A DNA stretch of 64,000 nucleotides from assembly GCA_934700895.1 (NCBI GenBank), contig CAKUXV010000003.1, positions 186,001 through 250,000 on the forward strand, written 5' to 3'. A model generated the notes under the pieces. The model was given only the letters and a program-made list of their open reading frames with translations. It did not search any database and was not told where the DNA came from. The stretch comes from an uncultured Bacilli bacterium (lineage in GTDB: Bacteria; Bacillota_I; Bacilli_A; RFN20; CAG-826). Within the stretch, counting starts at the first letter, position 1, and the number at the start of each line of letters is the position of its first letter. A program made the translations under genes and the position numbers. Positions 7,552-16,353 of the stretch are shown here, piece after piece.

Positions 7552-9612
7552 ATGAAGAACAAGTTCCCTTTAATTGGTTTATGCTTATGGACCGCTTTCT
7601 GTTTGCTTTCTTGTGGCGGCACCGTCCCCTCCGAATCCATCGTGAATAAATATAAAGCTTCATTTGAATGCAATGGCGGGAGTTCCGTGGAACCTTTTTT
7701 CACGGATGTGATTGCCACCGCTCCAGTAACGGAAAGAGATGCCTATGATTTTGCCGGTTGGTTTACCGATGAGGCTTTTTCGAACGAAGCCTCCTTCCCT
7801 TATTCTTTGACTCAAGATACAACATTTTACGCGAAATGGTCCCATCGTCTTATGGAACCCTCAGGCACCCCGGTTGTCTCGGCTAAAGTGGGCGAGGAAG
7901 AAGCCAAAGCCTATGTTTTAGGAGAATACCATAAAGATGCCCTTCACGTTCGCGTGAATATCCAAGACAACAAAGTCTTCCATTCCTTTCCTTCTTCTGA
8001 AAGCGGCGAATTGAATGGATATAACGATAATTTTGAAATTTACGTCACTCCATTATTTAGCGAGAATACGGGATTTGACGTCCATAAAACCTATCGCATC
8101 TTAAGCGTCCCCACCCTTGGCTTCAACGTTTTCCAAATCAATAGTGACAAGACGTTTGAATCTACTTTGATTTCGGATAGCGGCGTTGCAAAATCGGATG
8201 AAAAAATCTATGTCGATACCCAAGATGGATTTAATGGCTATGGGGCAACCATTGCCATCCCCTACTCCTTGCTGGGCTTATCCTCCGAAGAAGAAGCAAA
8301 GGATAACATGGGGGTTTGGTTTGCTTTTCGCAATACCAACGGGAAAAAGAATAGCGAAACTACCTATGAAGAATCTGCTTATTTGGGAAGCGATAAAGCC
8401 TATGGCTGGACTTATCTTAATTTTGATGATCAAGGCAACCCAAAAAGAAAAAAAGTGGACGCCATTTTCTTCGGCGATTCCTACGTGGATACTGATTTCT
8501 ATCGGAATTTTAAATTGGAATTCAAAGGATCCTCCTTATTTGCAGTTGGGAAATCCGAGTCCAAAACTAGTGACTGGATCGATGAAAATAACCCTATTTA
8601 TCCAACGATAACGGAAGCGAAACCAAATCAAGTATTCGTTCATCTAGGATTAAACGATATTCAAAGCGGAGTTAGCGTGGAAGATGCGGTTAAAAATCTG
8701 AACACGTTATTTACCGAGGTCCATGAATCCAATCCCAACGTTAAAATTAACTGGATTTCTTCGCCGAATCATTTCTATAATCCTGCCGATTTTGACTCTC
8801 TCAATTCCTGCAATGAAAGGCTTGAAGAAGTTCGTCGTGGCGTTGAGAACCTTAATCTCCCCTTCTTGGCCATTAAAGATGGCAACGATTTTACAAAAAA
8901 CGAACACGCCTCTTTCTTAAACGATGGAATGCACCCCAATTTATTCACCTATGCCCGGATTTCTAAGTGGATGAAAGAACAGCTTGGCGACTCTGCTCCG
9001 ATTGCAAATTCCCTGTTTGGCACATCAAAAGACAAAATGAGCACGAGCCCTCAAGTGGATTTAAGCCAAAAGGCGGCGATATCCAGCCAAGGATTCTTGG
9101 ACACGTTCGCTTTCGTGAAAGAATCGGGGGATGACGCCTCTTTCACTTTCCAGACAAAAATGAAGGTTGGGAAGCCCAATAACGGGGACCCCTATACGAA
9201 ATTTGGAGTCCTTCTTAAGCACGGCAAAACGGTATCCAGCGCCGAGACCGACGATTCGGGATTCTATTTCGTGTACATCGATAATTCTGGAGTTGCGAGC
9301 AGCGACCGCACGGTATCCGTGGCCACGTACCACCAATTTGATCGTGTTTGGGGCGCGGATTGGCAGTTTAACGAGCCCAACAAAGAAATCAGCAAGCCCT
9401 TAGATTCCTCTTATGATTACAAGGCCAATTTCATCGACCTTCGTTTGGTAAAAAGAGGTTCTTCCTATTCCTTTTATGTAGGAGATACAAAAACGCCGGT
9501 TTTGACCTTTGAAGGTTGGAACGATGCCTGCAGCGTCGGCCTTATGTCCTTCAATTTGCCTTTCGAAGCCAAAGATTCTTTTTATTCCGCTAACAAGGAG
9601 CAAACACTATGA
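7552..9612 (+). CDS. lipoprotein with InlB-like repeat, CBM9/DOMON-like domain, SGNH esterase and C-terminal beta-sandwich
   Basis: A 686-residue exported lipoprotein (lipobox ending at Cys21). Domain order: an InlB/Listeria-Bacteroides-type repeat at about 33-95 (Phe-Ala-Gly-Trp-Phe-Thr-Asp and a terminal Tyr-Ala-Lys-Trp); a CBM9/DOMON-like carbohydrate-binding domain at about 100-300; an SGNH hydrolase at about 300-475 with the Gly-Asp-Ser block at 306-308, His-Leu-Gly-Leu-Asn-Asp at 363-369 and Asp-Gly-Met-His-Pro near 457; then a LamG/DUF1080-like beta-sandwich to the end. It probably removes acetyl or acyl esters from a plant-type glycan at the cell surface. First gene of the cluster; its stop overlaps the next start by 4 bp. 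Confidence 0.85.
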   Translation: MKNKFPLIGLCLWTAFCLLSCGGTVPSESIVNKYKASFECNGGSSVEPFFTDVIATAPVTERDAYDFAGWFTDEAFSNEASFPYSLTQDTTFYAKWSHRLMEPSGTPVVSAKVGEEEAKAYVLGEYHKDALHVRVNIQDNKVFHSFPSSESGELNGYNDNFEIYVTPLFSENTGFDVHKTYRILSVPTLGFNVFQINSDKTFESTLISDSGVAKSDEKIYVDTQDGFNGYGATIAIPYSLLGLSSEEEAKDNMGVWFAFRNTNGKKNSETTYEESAYLGSDKAYGWTYLNFDDQGNPKRKKVDAIFFGDSYVDTDFYRNFKLEFKGSSLFAVGKSESKTSDWIDENNPIYPTITEAKPNQVFVHLGLNDIQSGVSVEDAVKNLNTLFTEVHESNPNVKINWISSPNHFYNPADFDSLNSCNERLEEVRRGVENLNLPFLAIKDGNDFTKNEHASFLNDGMHPNLFTYARISKWMKEQLGDSAPIANSLFGTSKDKMSTSPQVDLSQKAAISSQGFLDTFAFVKESGDDASFTFQTKMKVGKPNNGDPYTKFGVLLKHGKTVSSAETDDSGFYFVYIDNSGVASSDRTVSVATYHQFDRVWGADWQFNEPNKEISKPLDSSYDYKANFIDLRLVKRGSSYSFYVGDTKTPVLTFEGWNDACSVGLMSFNLPFEAKDSFYSANKEQTL

Positions 9613-11075
9613 ACAAAAGCTTGTTATTATTGATGGCTTTTCTCGCCTTGCCTTTAATAGGATGCGGGGAAAACTTCGATGGAACCACCATCCAATTTTG
9701 GGGTTGGGGAGAAGAAGGGGAAATCGCCATTTTCAAAAATATCGTCAAAACCTACAACAAACAGAATAAGGATCATATCCGCGTTCAATTTGCTTATCAA
9801 CCTAGCACGGGATATGAAGAGAAATTAACCAACACGTTACGGGCCAAAAATGCCCCCGACATCTTTTTCGTCGGAGACAAACAAATCAAAAATTATGCCG
9901 AGCAACGTTGGATTGAACCTTTGACGGATTATCTCTCTCAATCCAGCAAAATCGATTTGTCCAAGATGTGGAAGGCGGGGATCAACCGTTACCGGTACAA
10001 CGTCGAAACCAAAACCAGCACGGGAAAAGACACCATTTATTGTTTGCCTAAAGATTTAGGCCCTTCCGTTATTTTCTACAATAAAAACGCTTTCGAAAAA
10101 GTGGGTGTCACCTGCATTTCCAAAGAACTCAAGGACTGCTCCGAAGAATACGAAAGGCATGGGTTTTATCAACCGGGTGGGGAGGATTATTCCAAGCCGG
10201 CTTATTTCAACAATAAAATCTCGATGACCGTAGAAGAAGAACTGGCCCTTTCCAAGCGTTTGACCAAATCCAAAAACCCGAATTCCATCACGAATTACGG
10301 GTTCTATACGGAATGGTGGTACAACTACGTATGGTCGATGGGCGGAGACGTCATTAACGTCCAAGACGATGGGTATTACCATTGGACGTTGGGGGATAAG
10401 ACCTTAACGGATTACGTCTATAATGGGAATCCGATTTCGACCTATGAAGCTTTTAAGCATTTTGTGGACCTCTCCACCGTTGAAAAGGTCATGCCCAAGC
10501 CCAATGAAGTATCCTCCAAAGATAAAATCGGTCTATTTGCCATCAGCAAAATGGCCATGTGTGTCGGCATTCGTCCTAACGTCTCCGATTTGAGGAACCT
10601 TAATACGAAATTCGAATGGGATGTGGCCCCCCTTTCTCATTACCAAAACGCCGTTCCCGGCAAGGAAATCGGATCGATTGGACATAGCGGTTCAATGGGG
10701 TATGGCATCGCCAGAGAGTCCAGCCAGGAGAAGAAGGACGCCGCCTTTAAATTCATGGAATACATGGCCGGAGAACAAGGCCAAAGAGATTTGGCGGAAT
10801 CGGGTTTCTGCGTAGGAAACCAAAAAGATCTCGCCCAGGAAATCGTTTCCAAAGAAACCCAACCGAAAAACGCGCAAATCTTCGTGGACTATATCGAAAA
10901 GCAACGGGGCGGAGACTGGACGATGTTATCGGATAGCAACTGGATCGATACCCTATGGGCCGGGACGCTCAATGGCTCGGTTTTAAGTGGAGATATGAGC
11001 TTAGACACCTTCTTCGCCACCTATCAGGATCGGACGGATGCGATGCTAAAGCATTACGGACATTTTGGAGACTAA
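9609..11075 (+). CDS. extracellular sugar-binding lipoprotein of an ABC transporter
   Basis: A 488-residue MalE/UgpB-type solute-binding lipoprotein. The signal peptide ends in a lipobox with Cys19, followed by the family's opening beta strand Ile-Gln-Phe-Trp-Gly-Trp-Gly and a helix with Val-Lys-Thr-Tyr-Asn. The Ala-Pro-Asp-Ile-Phe-Phe-Val motif near residue 82 and aromatic-rich C-terminal lobe are typical of oligosaccharide binders. At 488 residues it is longer than maltose-binding types, as often seen for oligosaccharide transporters. It overlaps the preceding gene by 4 bp and is followed directly by two permease genes, forming one import system. Confidence 0.92.
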   Translation: MNKSLLLLMAFLALPLIGCGENFDGTTIQFWGWGEEGEIAIFKNIVKTYNKQNKDHIRVQFAYQPSTGYEEKLTNTLRAKNAPDIFFVGDKQIKNYAEQRWIEPLTDYLSQSSKIDLSKMWKAGINRYRYNVETKTSTGKDTIYCLPKDLGPSVIFYNKNAFEKVGVTCISKELKDCSEEYERHGFYQPGGEDYSKPAYFNNKISMTVEEELALSKRLTKSKNPNSITNYGFYTEWWYNYVWSMGGDVINVQDDGYYHWTLGDKTLTDYVYNGNPISTYEAFKHFVDLSTVEKVMPKPNEVSSKDKIGLFAISKMAMCVGIRPNVSDLRNLNTKFEWDVAPLSHYQNAVPGKEIGSIGHSGSMGYGIARESSQEKKDAAFKFMEYMAGEQGQRDLAESGFCVGNQKDLAQEIVSKETQPKNAQIFVDYIEKQRGGDWTMLSDSNWIDTLWAGTLNGSVLSGDMSLDTFFATYQDRTDAMLKHYGHFGD

Positions 11076-12023
11076 ATGAGAATCGAGTTAGTAAAAAACC
11101 AAAAAACGAATGCCGTCAATAGAGGAAACCGCATCCGGGAAAAGGCTTACTGCACGATTACGGCTCTTTTGCCTTTGATCGGCTTCGCCCTTTTCGGCTT
11201 CGTTCCGATGGTCATTTCGCTTTGGATGTCGTTCCGTCAACCAGGTTCAACGGCTGCGCTTAATGAAATGAAGTGGAATGGCGGTCTCAATTTCAAACTC
11301 GTGCTCGAAGACCCTAAATTTTGGGTTGCGGTTGGCGATACGCTCCTGAATTGCCTTGTCACCCCGTTATCGATGGTATTCGGGCTATTGATCGCTTTAA
11401 TTGTGAGTAATCCCAAATTAAGGGGGAGAACGGTGTTCAAGGCGATTTTTTTCTTGCCCTATGTTTGTTCGGTCGTCGCGACCTCCACCATCTGGCAGAT
11501 GTTGCTGAATCCTGAATATGGTCCATTCAATAATTTCCTTTCGAAATTAGGGATTCCCCCCATTAACATCAACGATCCTTCCCAAACGATGCCGGTATTG
11601 ATTTTTCTTGGCGTTTGGAGCGGCGTGGGTTTTTCCATCATCATGTATTCGGCGGCTTTGACCAATATCGATAGTGGTGTTTTAGAAGCCAGCAAAGTGG
11701 ATGGGGCGAATGCTTGGACGAGATTTTGGCATGTGACCTTTCCTGGAGTCATGCCCGTCTCTTTCTTCTTGCTAATCACCGGGGTGATCGGCAATCTTCA
11801 AGATTTCACGAGGTTCCAGCTTCTTGTTCCCGCGGGAAGCGAAAGAGGCATAACGGTTGCTTATTACCTTTACACCAAAATGACGGAAACGTCCTCGGCA
11901 ACCTCGGCGATTTCAGGAATCGGGGTGGCTTCTGCCGCTTCCTGGGTTTTAACGGTTTTGATTATGGGGATTACATTCATTCAATTTATGTTCAATAAAA
12001 AGCAAGGGGACGCCACAAAATAG
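11076..12023 (+). CDS. sugar ABC transporter permease (MalF/UgpA type)
   Basis: A 315-residue membrane protein with about six transmembrane helices. The cytoplasmic EAA loop that contacts the ATPase is clear: Glu-Ala-Ser-Lys-Val-Asp-Gly-Ala-Asn-Ala around residue 204. It starts right after the stop of the binding-protein gene and pairs with the permease at 12025. Its first residues (Met-Arg-Ile-Glu-Leu-Val-Lys-Asn) closely resemble those of the next permease (Met-Arg-Val-Glu-Tyr-Val-Arg-Asn), which is not usual for the two halves of such transporters. Confidence 0.93.
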   Translation: MRIELVKNQKTNAVNRGNRIREKAYCTITALLPLIGFALFGFVPMVISLWMSFRQPGSTAALNEMKWNGGLNFKLVLEDPKFWVAVGDTLLNCLVTPLSMVFGLLIALIVSNPKLRGRTVFKAIFFLPYVCSVVATSTIWQMLLNPEYGPFNNFLSKLGIPPININDPSQTMPVLIFLGVWSGVGFSIIMYSAALTNIDSGVLEASKVDGANAWTRFWHVTFPGVMPVSFFLLITGVIGNLQDFTRFQLLVPAGSERGITVAYYLYTKMTETSSATSAISGIGVASAASWVLTVLIMGITFIQFMFNKKQGDATK

Positions 12024-12024
12024 T

Positions 12025-12942
12025 ATGAGAGTAGAATACGTAAGAAACGGTGACTCTTTGAAGCGGAGGGTCATGACCACGAAAAAGGAAGAGGCGATTC
12101 AAAAAATCTTCTCGTATATCGTTTTGGTATTATTGGCCGCCACGGTCGTCGTTCCCTTCTATATTTTGATGGTCTCCGCCTTTAAGCCCATGGGTTATAT
12201 CGGGTTTTTGGAAAATCCAAGTCCCTTCACTGGACTGGATTTCAACGGGTTTATCAAAGCCTTCACCGGAGCGGACGCTACGATTGGAGAACGGGACGCC
12301 CCGACGATTTTAGTGGGGCTGATGAATACGTTGATCATCACGATTCCCTCCACTGTTGGCGGACTCTTCGTCAGCGCCTTAAGCGCCTATGCTTTTGCCA
12401 AAACCCAATTCAAAGGAAGAAACGTCTTGTTCTATTTGATGCTCATCACGACGATGATTCCCGGAATCGTCATGATGACCCCGTTAGTCAGCATTTATAC
12501 GACGCTTGGACTTTATAACACCTTGTTTCCGTTGATTGTACCGGGGATGTTCGGAACCGCCGTTTGTGTCTTCTTCCTCCGCCAATCCTTCATGGCGATT
12601 CCCGATGATTATATCGATGCGGCGAAATTAGATGGCATCGGCCATTTCCGCATCTTCTGGAAAATCGTTGTCCCCATTTCCCTTCCCAGTTTGATTTCGC
12701 AGGGGATTTTGGGATTTGTCGCCGGATATAACGATTACCTCGGCCCCCTTTTGTATTTAAAAGGCGACTCGGAATATAACATCACCTTGCAAATCGCCTT
12801 GGCCAATTTCATGGGCAAGTCCATCAATTCCTATCAAACCTTGATGGCCGCCACCGTCATTTCCCTTATTCCGACGGTTGTTATCTTTGTCGTTTGCCAA
12901 AAATTTTTTGTGAAGGGCATCACCAATAGCGGGCTTAAATAA
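12025..12942 (+). CDS. sugar ABC transporter permease (MalG/UgpE type)
   Basis: A 305-residue membrane protein with six predicted helices and the MalG-type EAA loop (Asp-Ala-Ala-Lys-Leu-Asp-Gly-Ile-Gly) around residue 198. It starts 1 bp after the upstream permease stop and ends 1 bp before the GH43 start, so the genes are in one operon. An alternative start lies at Met17 (Met-Thr-Thr-Lys-Lys), but the first start is favoured because its leader resembles that of the partner permease. Confidence 0.93.
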   Translation: MRVEYVRNGDSLKRRVMTTKKEEAIQKIFSYIVLVLLAATVVVPFYILMVSAFKPMGYIGFLENPSPFTGLDFNGFIKAFTGADATIGERDAPTILVGLMNTLIITIPSTVGGLFVSALSAYAFAKTQFKGRNVLFYLMLITTMIPGIVMMTPLVSIYTTLGLYNTLFPLIVPGMFGTAVCVFFLRQSFMAIPDDYIDAAKLDGIGHFRIFWKIVVPISLPSLISQGILGFVAGYNDYLGPLLYLKGDSEYNITLQIALANFMGKSINSYQTLMAATVISLIPTVVIFVVCQKFFVKGITNSGLK

Positions 12943-12943
12943 T

Positions 12944-14551
12944 ATGGAAAAGAAAACATTGTTAACGGCCATACTCTTCTTGCTCCTTCCTTCTTGCACC
13001 GCTTTAAACACGGAGACGGATTTTGACAAAGGCTATAACAAAAACCTTTGGTTCAAAAATGACTTGGAAACCCCGCTTGCCGACCCTTTCATTCTCTATG
13101 ACGACGGCTATTATTACATGTATGGAACTAGCGACGAGCTCTCGGGAACGGGGTTTTACGTCTATCGATCCAAACAACTTAATTACTGGGAAAACCTCGG
13201 CCCCGCTTTCCTTGCCGACCCCTATTCCTGGTCTTCTGGATCGCTTTGGGCGCCGAACGTCTATAAAATCGGCGATCGGTATTACATGTATTATTGCGCG
13301 AAAAACGCCAAAGATTTTTCATCCACGAACCGAAAATATCGAAGAGGGATTTCGGTCGCGGTTTCTTCTTCCCCCGCGGGCCCATTCAAGGAATACGAGG
13401 GGTATAACGCGGATGGAGTCTATTTTACCAAAAACGATCAGGTCTTTCTGGACCTGGGATTCGCGGCGATTGACCCCTCTTTGTTTATCGATGATAACGG
13501 CGAAATGTACCTATATTTCTCTCAAGATCAGCTCGATTCCGAATCCAAATCCTATGGGATGAAATTAAAGGATCCCGTCACCGCGGACTATGAGACGATG
13601 AAGCCGCTTGTCCGCGCGGGATATCGTTCCATCCTAGAGGAAGAAGCGCATCCGAACCTAGAATGGGAGCGGGGGAGCAACACCCGTTTTTGGAATGAAG
13701 CTCCGGAATTGTATAAATCCAATGGGAAATATTTCCTCACCTACAGCGCTAATTATTATGGAAACATCACCTATGCGGTGGGCTATGCGGTTTCCGACTC
13801 CCCTTTAGGAGAATTTACCAAACCCTGTTCCTATGAATACGAAAATCAATTATGCGGTGTGCAGGGTCTTGATATTGGAAATGGGTGGGATTTCACTTCG
13901 GGGACCGGCCATCATTGCTTCTTTAAGGCGGGCGATGAGCTTCTGATTGGTTATCACGCTCATTTGGATAGGGCGAGCGGCTCTTCCCAAAGAGCCTTTG
14001 CCATGGACCGTGTTATCGTGAACAAAGACGGAACTTTGTTCGTAAATGGGCCTACCTATTCCTTGCAACCCCTCCCCACCTCGGTTTCTGGCTATGAAAA
14101 TATTGCCTTGCGGGCCAGTATATCGGCTTCCGGAGATGACGATTGCAATAAATTAAACGACTACAAAATCCCCATGCACATCGCTAATCCTAGCAATATG
14201 GCTTTGGAATACACCTTCCAACCGGGATCCCATGAAGTCCGACTTCGATGGTCTAAAAATTATGAGATTTCCGCGGTCGCGGTTTATGGGGGAATGGATA
14301 AAGATTACGTCATTGATAAATTAGATATTCAAGTTGGAAATAAAACCTTTAAGAACATCGAGCTCAATCACGAATATTACCAAGATTACTTTGACGAATT
14401 TAGGGAAAACGGCTATTTAAGGCCCGGTTCGCCTTTTGTCGCCGAATTCGAAACGACCTTTGCCAATCAAGTCACCGTGAAATTCTCTTCCTCAAAGCAA
14501 ACGAAAATGAGCGAAATCGTCGTCTTGGCAAAAGGGGGAACGCAAATATGA
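12944..14551 (+). CDS. exported GH43-family glycosidase lipoprotein
   Basis: A 535-residue lipoprotein (lipobox Cys18) with a glycoside hydrolase family 43 five-bladed propeller at about 38-385. The three catalytic acids can be placed: Asp in Ala-Asp-Pro-Phe-Ile near residue 46, Asp in Ala-Ile-Asp-Pro-Ser-Leu-Phe near 176, and Glu in Asn-Glu-Ala-Pro-Glu-Leu-Tyr near 252. GH43 enzymes act on arabinan, arabinoxylan or xylan. Residues about 390-535 form an F5/8-type (discoidin-like) beta-sandwich, probably glycan-binding. Located at the outer membrane face, it would trim the glycan before uptake. Substrate specificity cannot be read from the sequence. Confidence 0.9.
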   Translation: MEKKTLLTAILFLLLPSCTALNTETDFDKGYNKNLWFKNDLETPLADPFILYDDGYYYMYGTSDELSGTGFYVYRSKQLNYWENLGPAFLADPYSWSSGSLWAPNVYKIGDRYYMYYCAKNAKDFSSTNRKYRRGISVAVSSSPAGPFKEYEGYNADGVYFTKNDQVFLDLGFAAIDPSLFIDDNGEMYLYFSQDQLDSESKSYGMKLKDPVTADYETMKPLVRAGYRSILEEEAHPNLEWERGSNTRFWNEAPELYKSNGKYFLTYSANYYGNITYAVGYAVSDSPLGEFTKPCSYEYENQLCGVQGLDIGNGWDFTSGTGHHCFFKAGDELLIGYHAHLDRASGSSQRAFAMDRVIVNKDGTLFVNGPTYSLQPLPTSVSGYENIALRASISASGDDDCNKLNDYKIPMHIANPSNMALEYTFQPGSHEVRLRWSKNYEISAVAVYGGMDKDYVIDKLDIQVGNKTFKNIELNHEYYQDYFDEFRENGYLRPGSPFVAEFETTFANQVTVKFSSSKQTKMSEIVVLAKGGTQI

Positions 14552-16353
14552 AAAAGGCAATGATGGGGTTCCTTCTAGGCGCTTTGCTTGCATTAACGGG
14601 CTGTTACGGTGAATACCATTATACAAACCCTGATGAGCCTAAAACCGATTTGCGGGCAGAATTAGAAGAAGGGGTTCAAATGGACGGATTGGATAATGAA
14701 TCTTACTATTTGAAGGACCAAACGCTGCATTTCACCTGCGGCATTTATGACGATGTTTCGGTAACGTTCAAGGTTGGTTTCGGCCAAAAAGGGCTTCTTG
14801 CTTACGCCCGTGTAAGCAAATCCAGTTTCTATGAAGACGCTAGCCTTGACCTGTTTAAGCAGGATAGCTTTGAAATCTACGTCAACCCCAGCGCATTCCG
14901 CAAGGATTTAACTGCCCAATGCGTTCAACTTCGCTTATCGCCCTTGGAACGCCACGAAAGCTGGATTGGCGTCCCCAGTGAAAACTACCCCTGGACCAAA
15001 TATTTCCTGCCAATGAATTACGGGACGAAAATCGAGGGGGAAATCAACACCTCAAAAACGGATAAGAAATCCGCGACAGCCGTGGGATATGAATTCTATC
15101 TTCCCTATTCGTCCTTGGGGCTTGATTATAATCCGCAAGGGCTTGCTATCCTTCCTGCTTTGGTCAATGCGGAAGGCTGCGTTTCCGGGGCTTATCGGTG
15201 GGATTCTTTTCAAAATATCGCCATGACAGAGGTTGACCGATACCCTTTCTTTGGGGATAGGGTCTATCAGAATCAAGGCGATAATATCTTGGATACGGAT
15301 TTCACCGACGTCGGTTATGAAATCAAGGACCAAACAACAGGGGAAGCCGTTCAAAGCGGTTGTTACGACCAATATGCGAAGATCCATTTCAAGAATTCGA
15401 AAACCTTCGACGCTAAGGTCGAAATCGAATGCGTCAAAAATTTGAATAACGACAAGACCCCTAAAGTCGGCATCGCCCTGAAAAATGAAACCAACACTTT
15501 AGCGTTCCTCTTGGACCCGCGGCCGAATAAGGACAATTATCAAACGCTTGTCGTTAGCCAAGAAAACGGGGCGTGGAACTGGGAAGATGCTCCCGTAGTT
15601 TGGGGAGGAAAGCAATCTTTTGACGCGGTGGAATTAGAAATCATGCGTCGCCAGGATTCCCTTTATTTTTTGCAAAACGGCGTTTTGGTTCATAAAAGTT
15701 CGACGAATATGCTGGGAAATGAACCCTGCGGCGTCTATCTATTAACGATGAATTATTACGCGAAATTCCATGACATTTCTTATTCTTTGGATTCGGAATC
15801 CATCGCTAGAAAATGCGAAGGATTAGACCTCGTGGATATTCCGCTTTCTAACGGAGGGTTCGAAATCCATTCCAAAGACCGTTTTTCTACCACGGCAGAG
15901 CATGATTCGTTTTTGGTTACCACCTATTCCGGCAATCGTTACGAATGGAAAGCTAACGTCAAAATCGGAGAGGTTTTGCTGGAAGATGATTATCCAAAAG
16001 TCGGGCTGCTAGAGCAAAGCGATCAAAGAATCCATTCCGTGATGCTAGACCCCCGCAAAGACCACCGAAATAAGCAGATTTCCTGTGTCAGCGGGAATGT
16101 CGACGAAACCAATCGGGCATGGACTTGGTCAACGCCCATCGATAAAAGCGATCTGGATTTTGGTTCCTACATCGAAATGAAAATCGATCGCGACCATAAC
16201 CATTCGAAATATTACGTAAACGGCCAATTGGTTTATGAACTCGACAACGGGTTCGGCGATGAGGTTAGCCGCGTGGGCATGATCACGATGAACCACTCCG
16301 CTGAATTTAAGGATGTTTGCTTTGTAAATTTAGAAACTGAGGGAGAAAAATAA
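14548..16353 (+). CDS. lipoprotein with DOMON/CBM9-like domain and two beta-sandwich modules
   Basis: A 601-residue lipoprotein (lipobox Cys19) without a recognisable catalytic block. Residues about 40-245 resemble the CBM9/DOMON-like domain of the esterase at 7552 (Asp-Ser-Phe-Glu-Ile-Tyr-Val-Asn motif). Two further modules, about 255-415 and 430-600, share the pattern Pro-Lys-Val-Gly-(Ile/Leu), an Asp-Pro-Arg turn, a Tyr-Phe/Tyr-Val-Asn-Gly strand and a final Met-Asn-(Tyr/His)-x-Ala-(Lys/Glu)-Phe. These look like LamG/DUF1080-type sandwiches and recur in neighbours. A surface glycan-binding role is inferred. The gene overlaps the GH43 gene by 4 bp and its stop overlaps the ATPase start by 1 bp. 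Confidence 0.75.
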   Translation: MKKAMMGFLLGALLALTGCYGEYHYTNPDEPKTDLRAELEEGVQMDGLDNESYYLKDQTLHFTCGIYDDVSVTFKVGFGQKGLLAYARVSKSSFYEDASLDLFKQDSFEIYVNPSAFRKDLTAQCVQLRLSPLERHESWIGVPSENYPWTKYFLPMNYGTKIEGEINTSKTDKKSATAVGYEFYLPYSSLGLDYNPQGLAILPALVNAEGCVSGAYRWDSFQNIAMTEVDRYPFFGDRVYQNQGDNILDTDFTDVGYEIKDQTTGEAVQSGCYDQYAKIHFKNSKTFDAKVEIECVKNLNNDKTPKVGIALKNETNTLAFLLDPRPNKDNYQTLVVSQENGAWNWEDAPVVWGGKQSFDAVELEIMRRQDSLYFLQNGVLVHKSSTNMLGNEPCGVYLLTMNYYAKFHDISYSLDSESIARKCEGLDLVDIPLSNGGFEIHSKDRFSTTAEHDSFLVTTYSGNRYEWKANVKIGEVLLEDDYPKVGLLEQSDQRIHSVMLDPRKDHRNKQISCVSGNVDETNRAWTWSTPIDKSDLDFGSYIEMKIDRDHNHSKYYVNGQLVYELDNGFGDEVSRVGMITMNHSAEFKDVCFVNLETEGEK

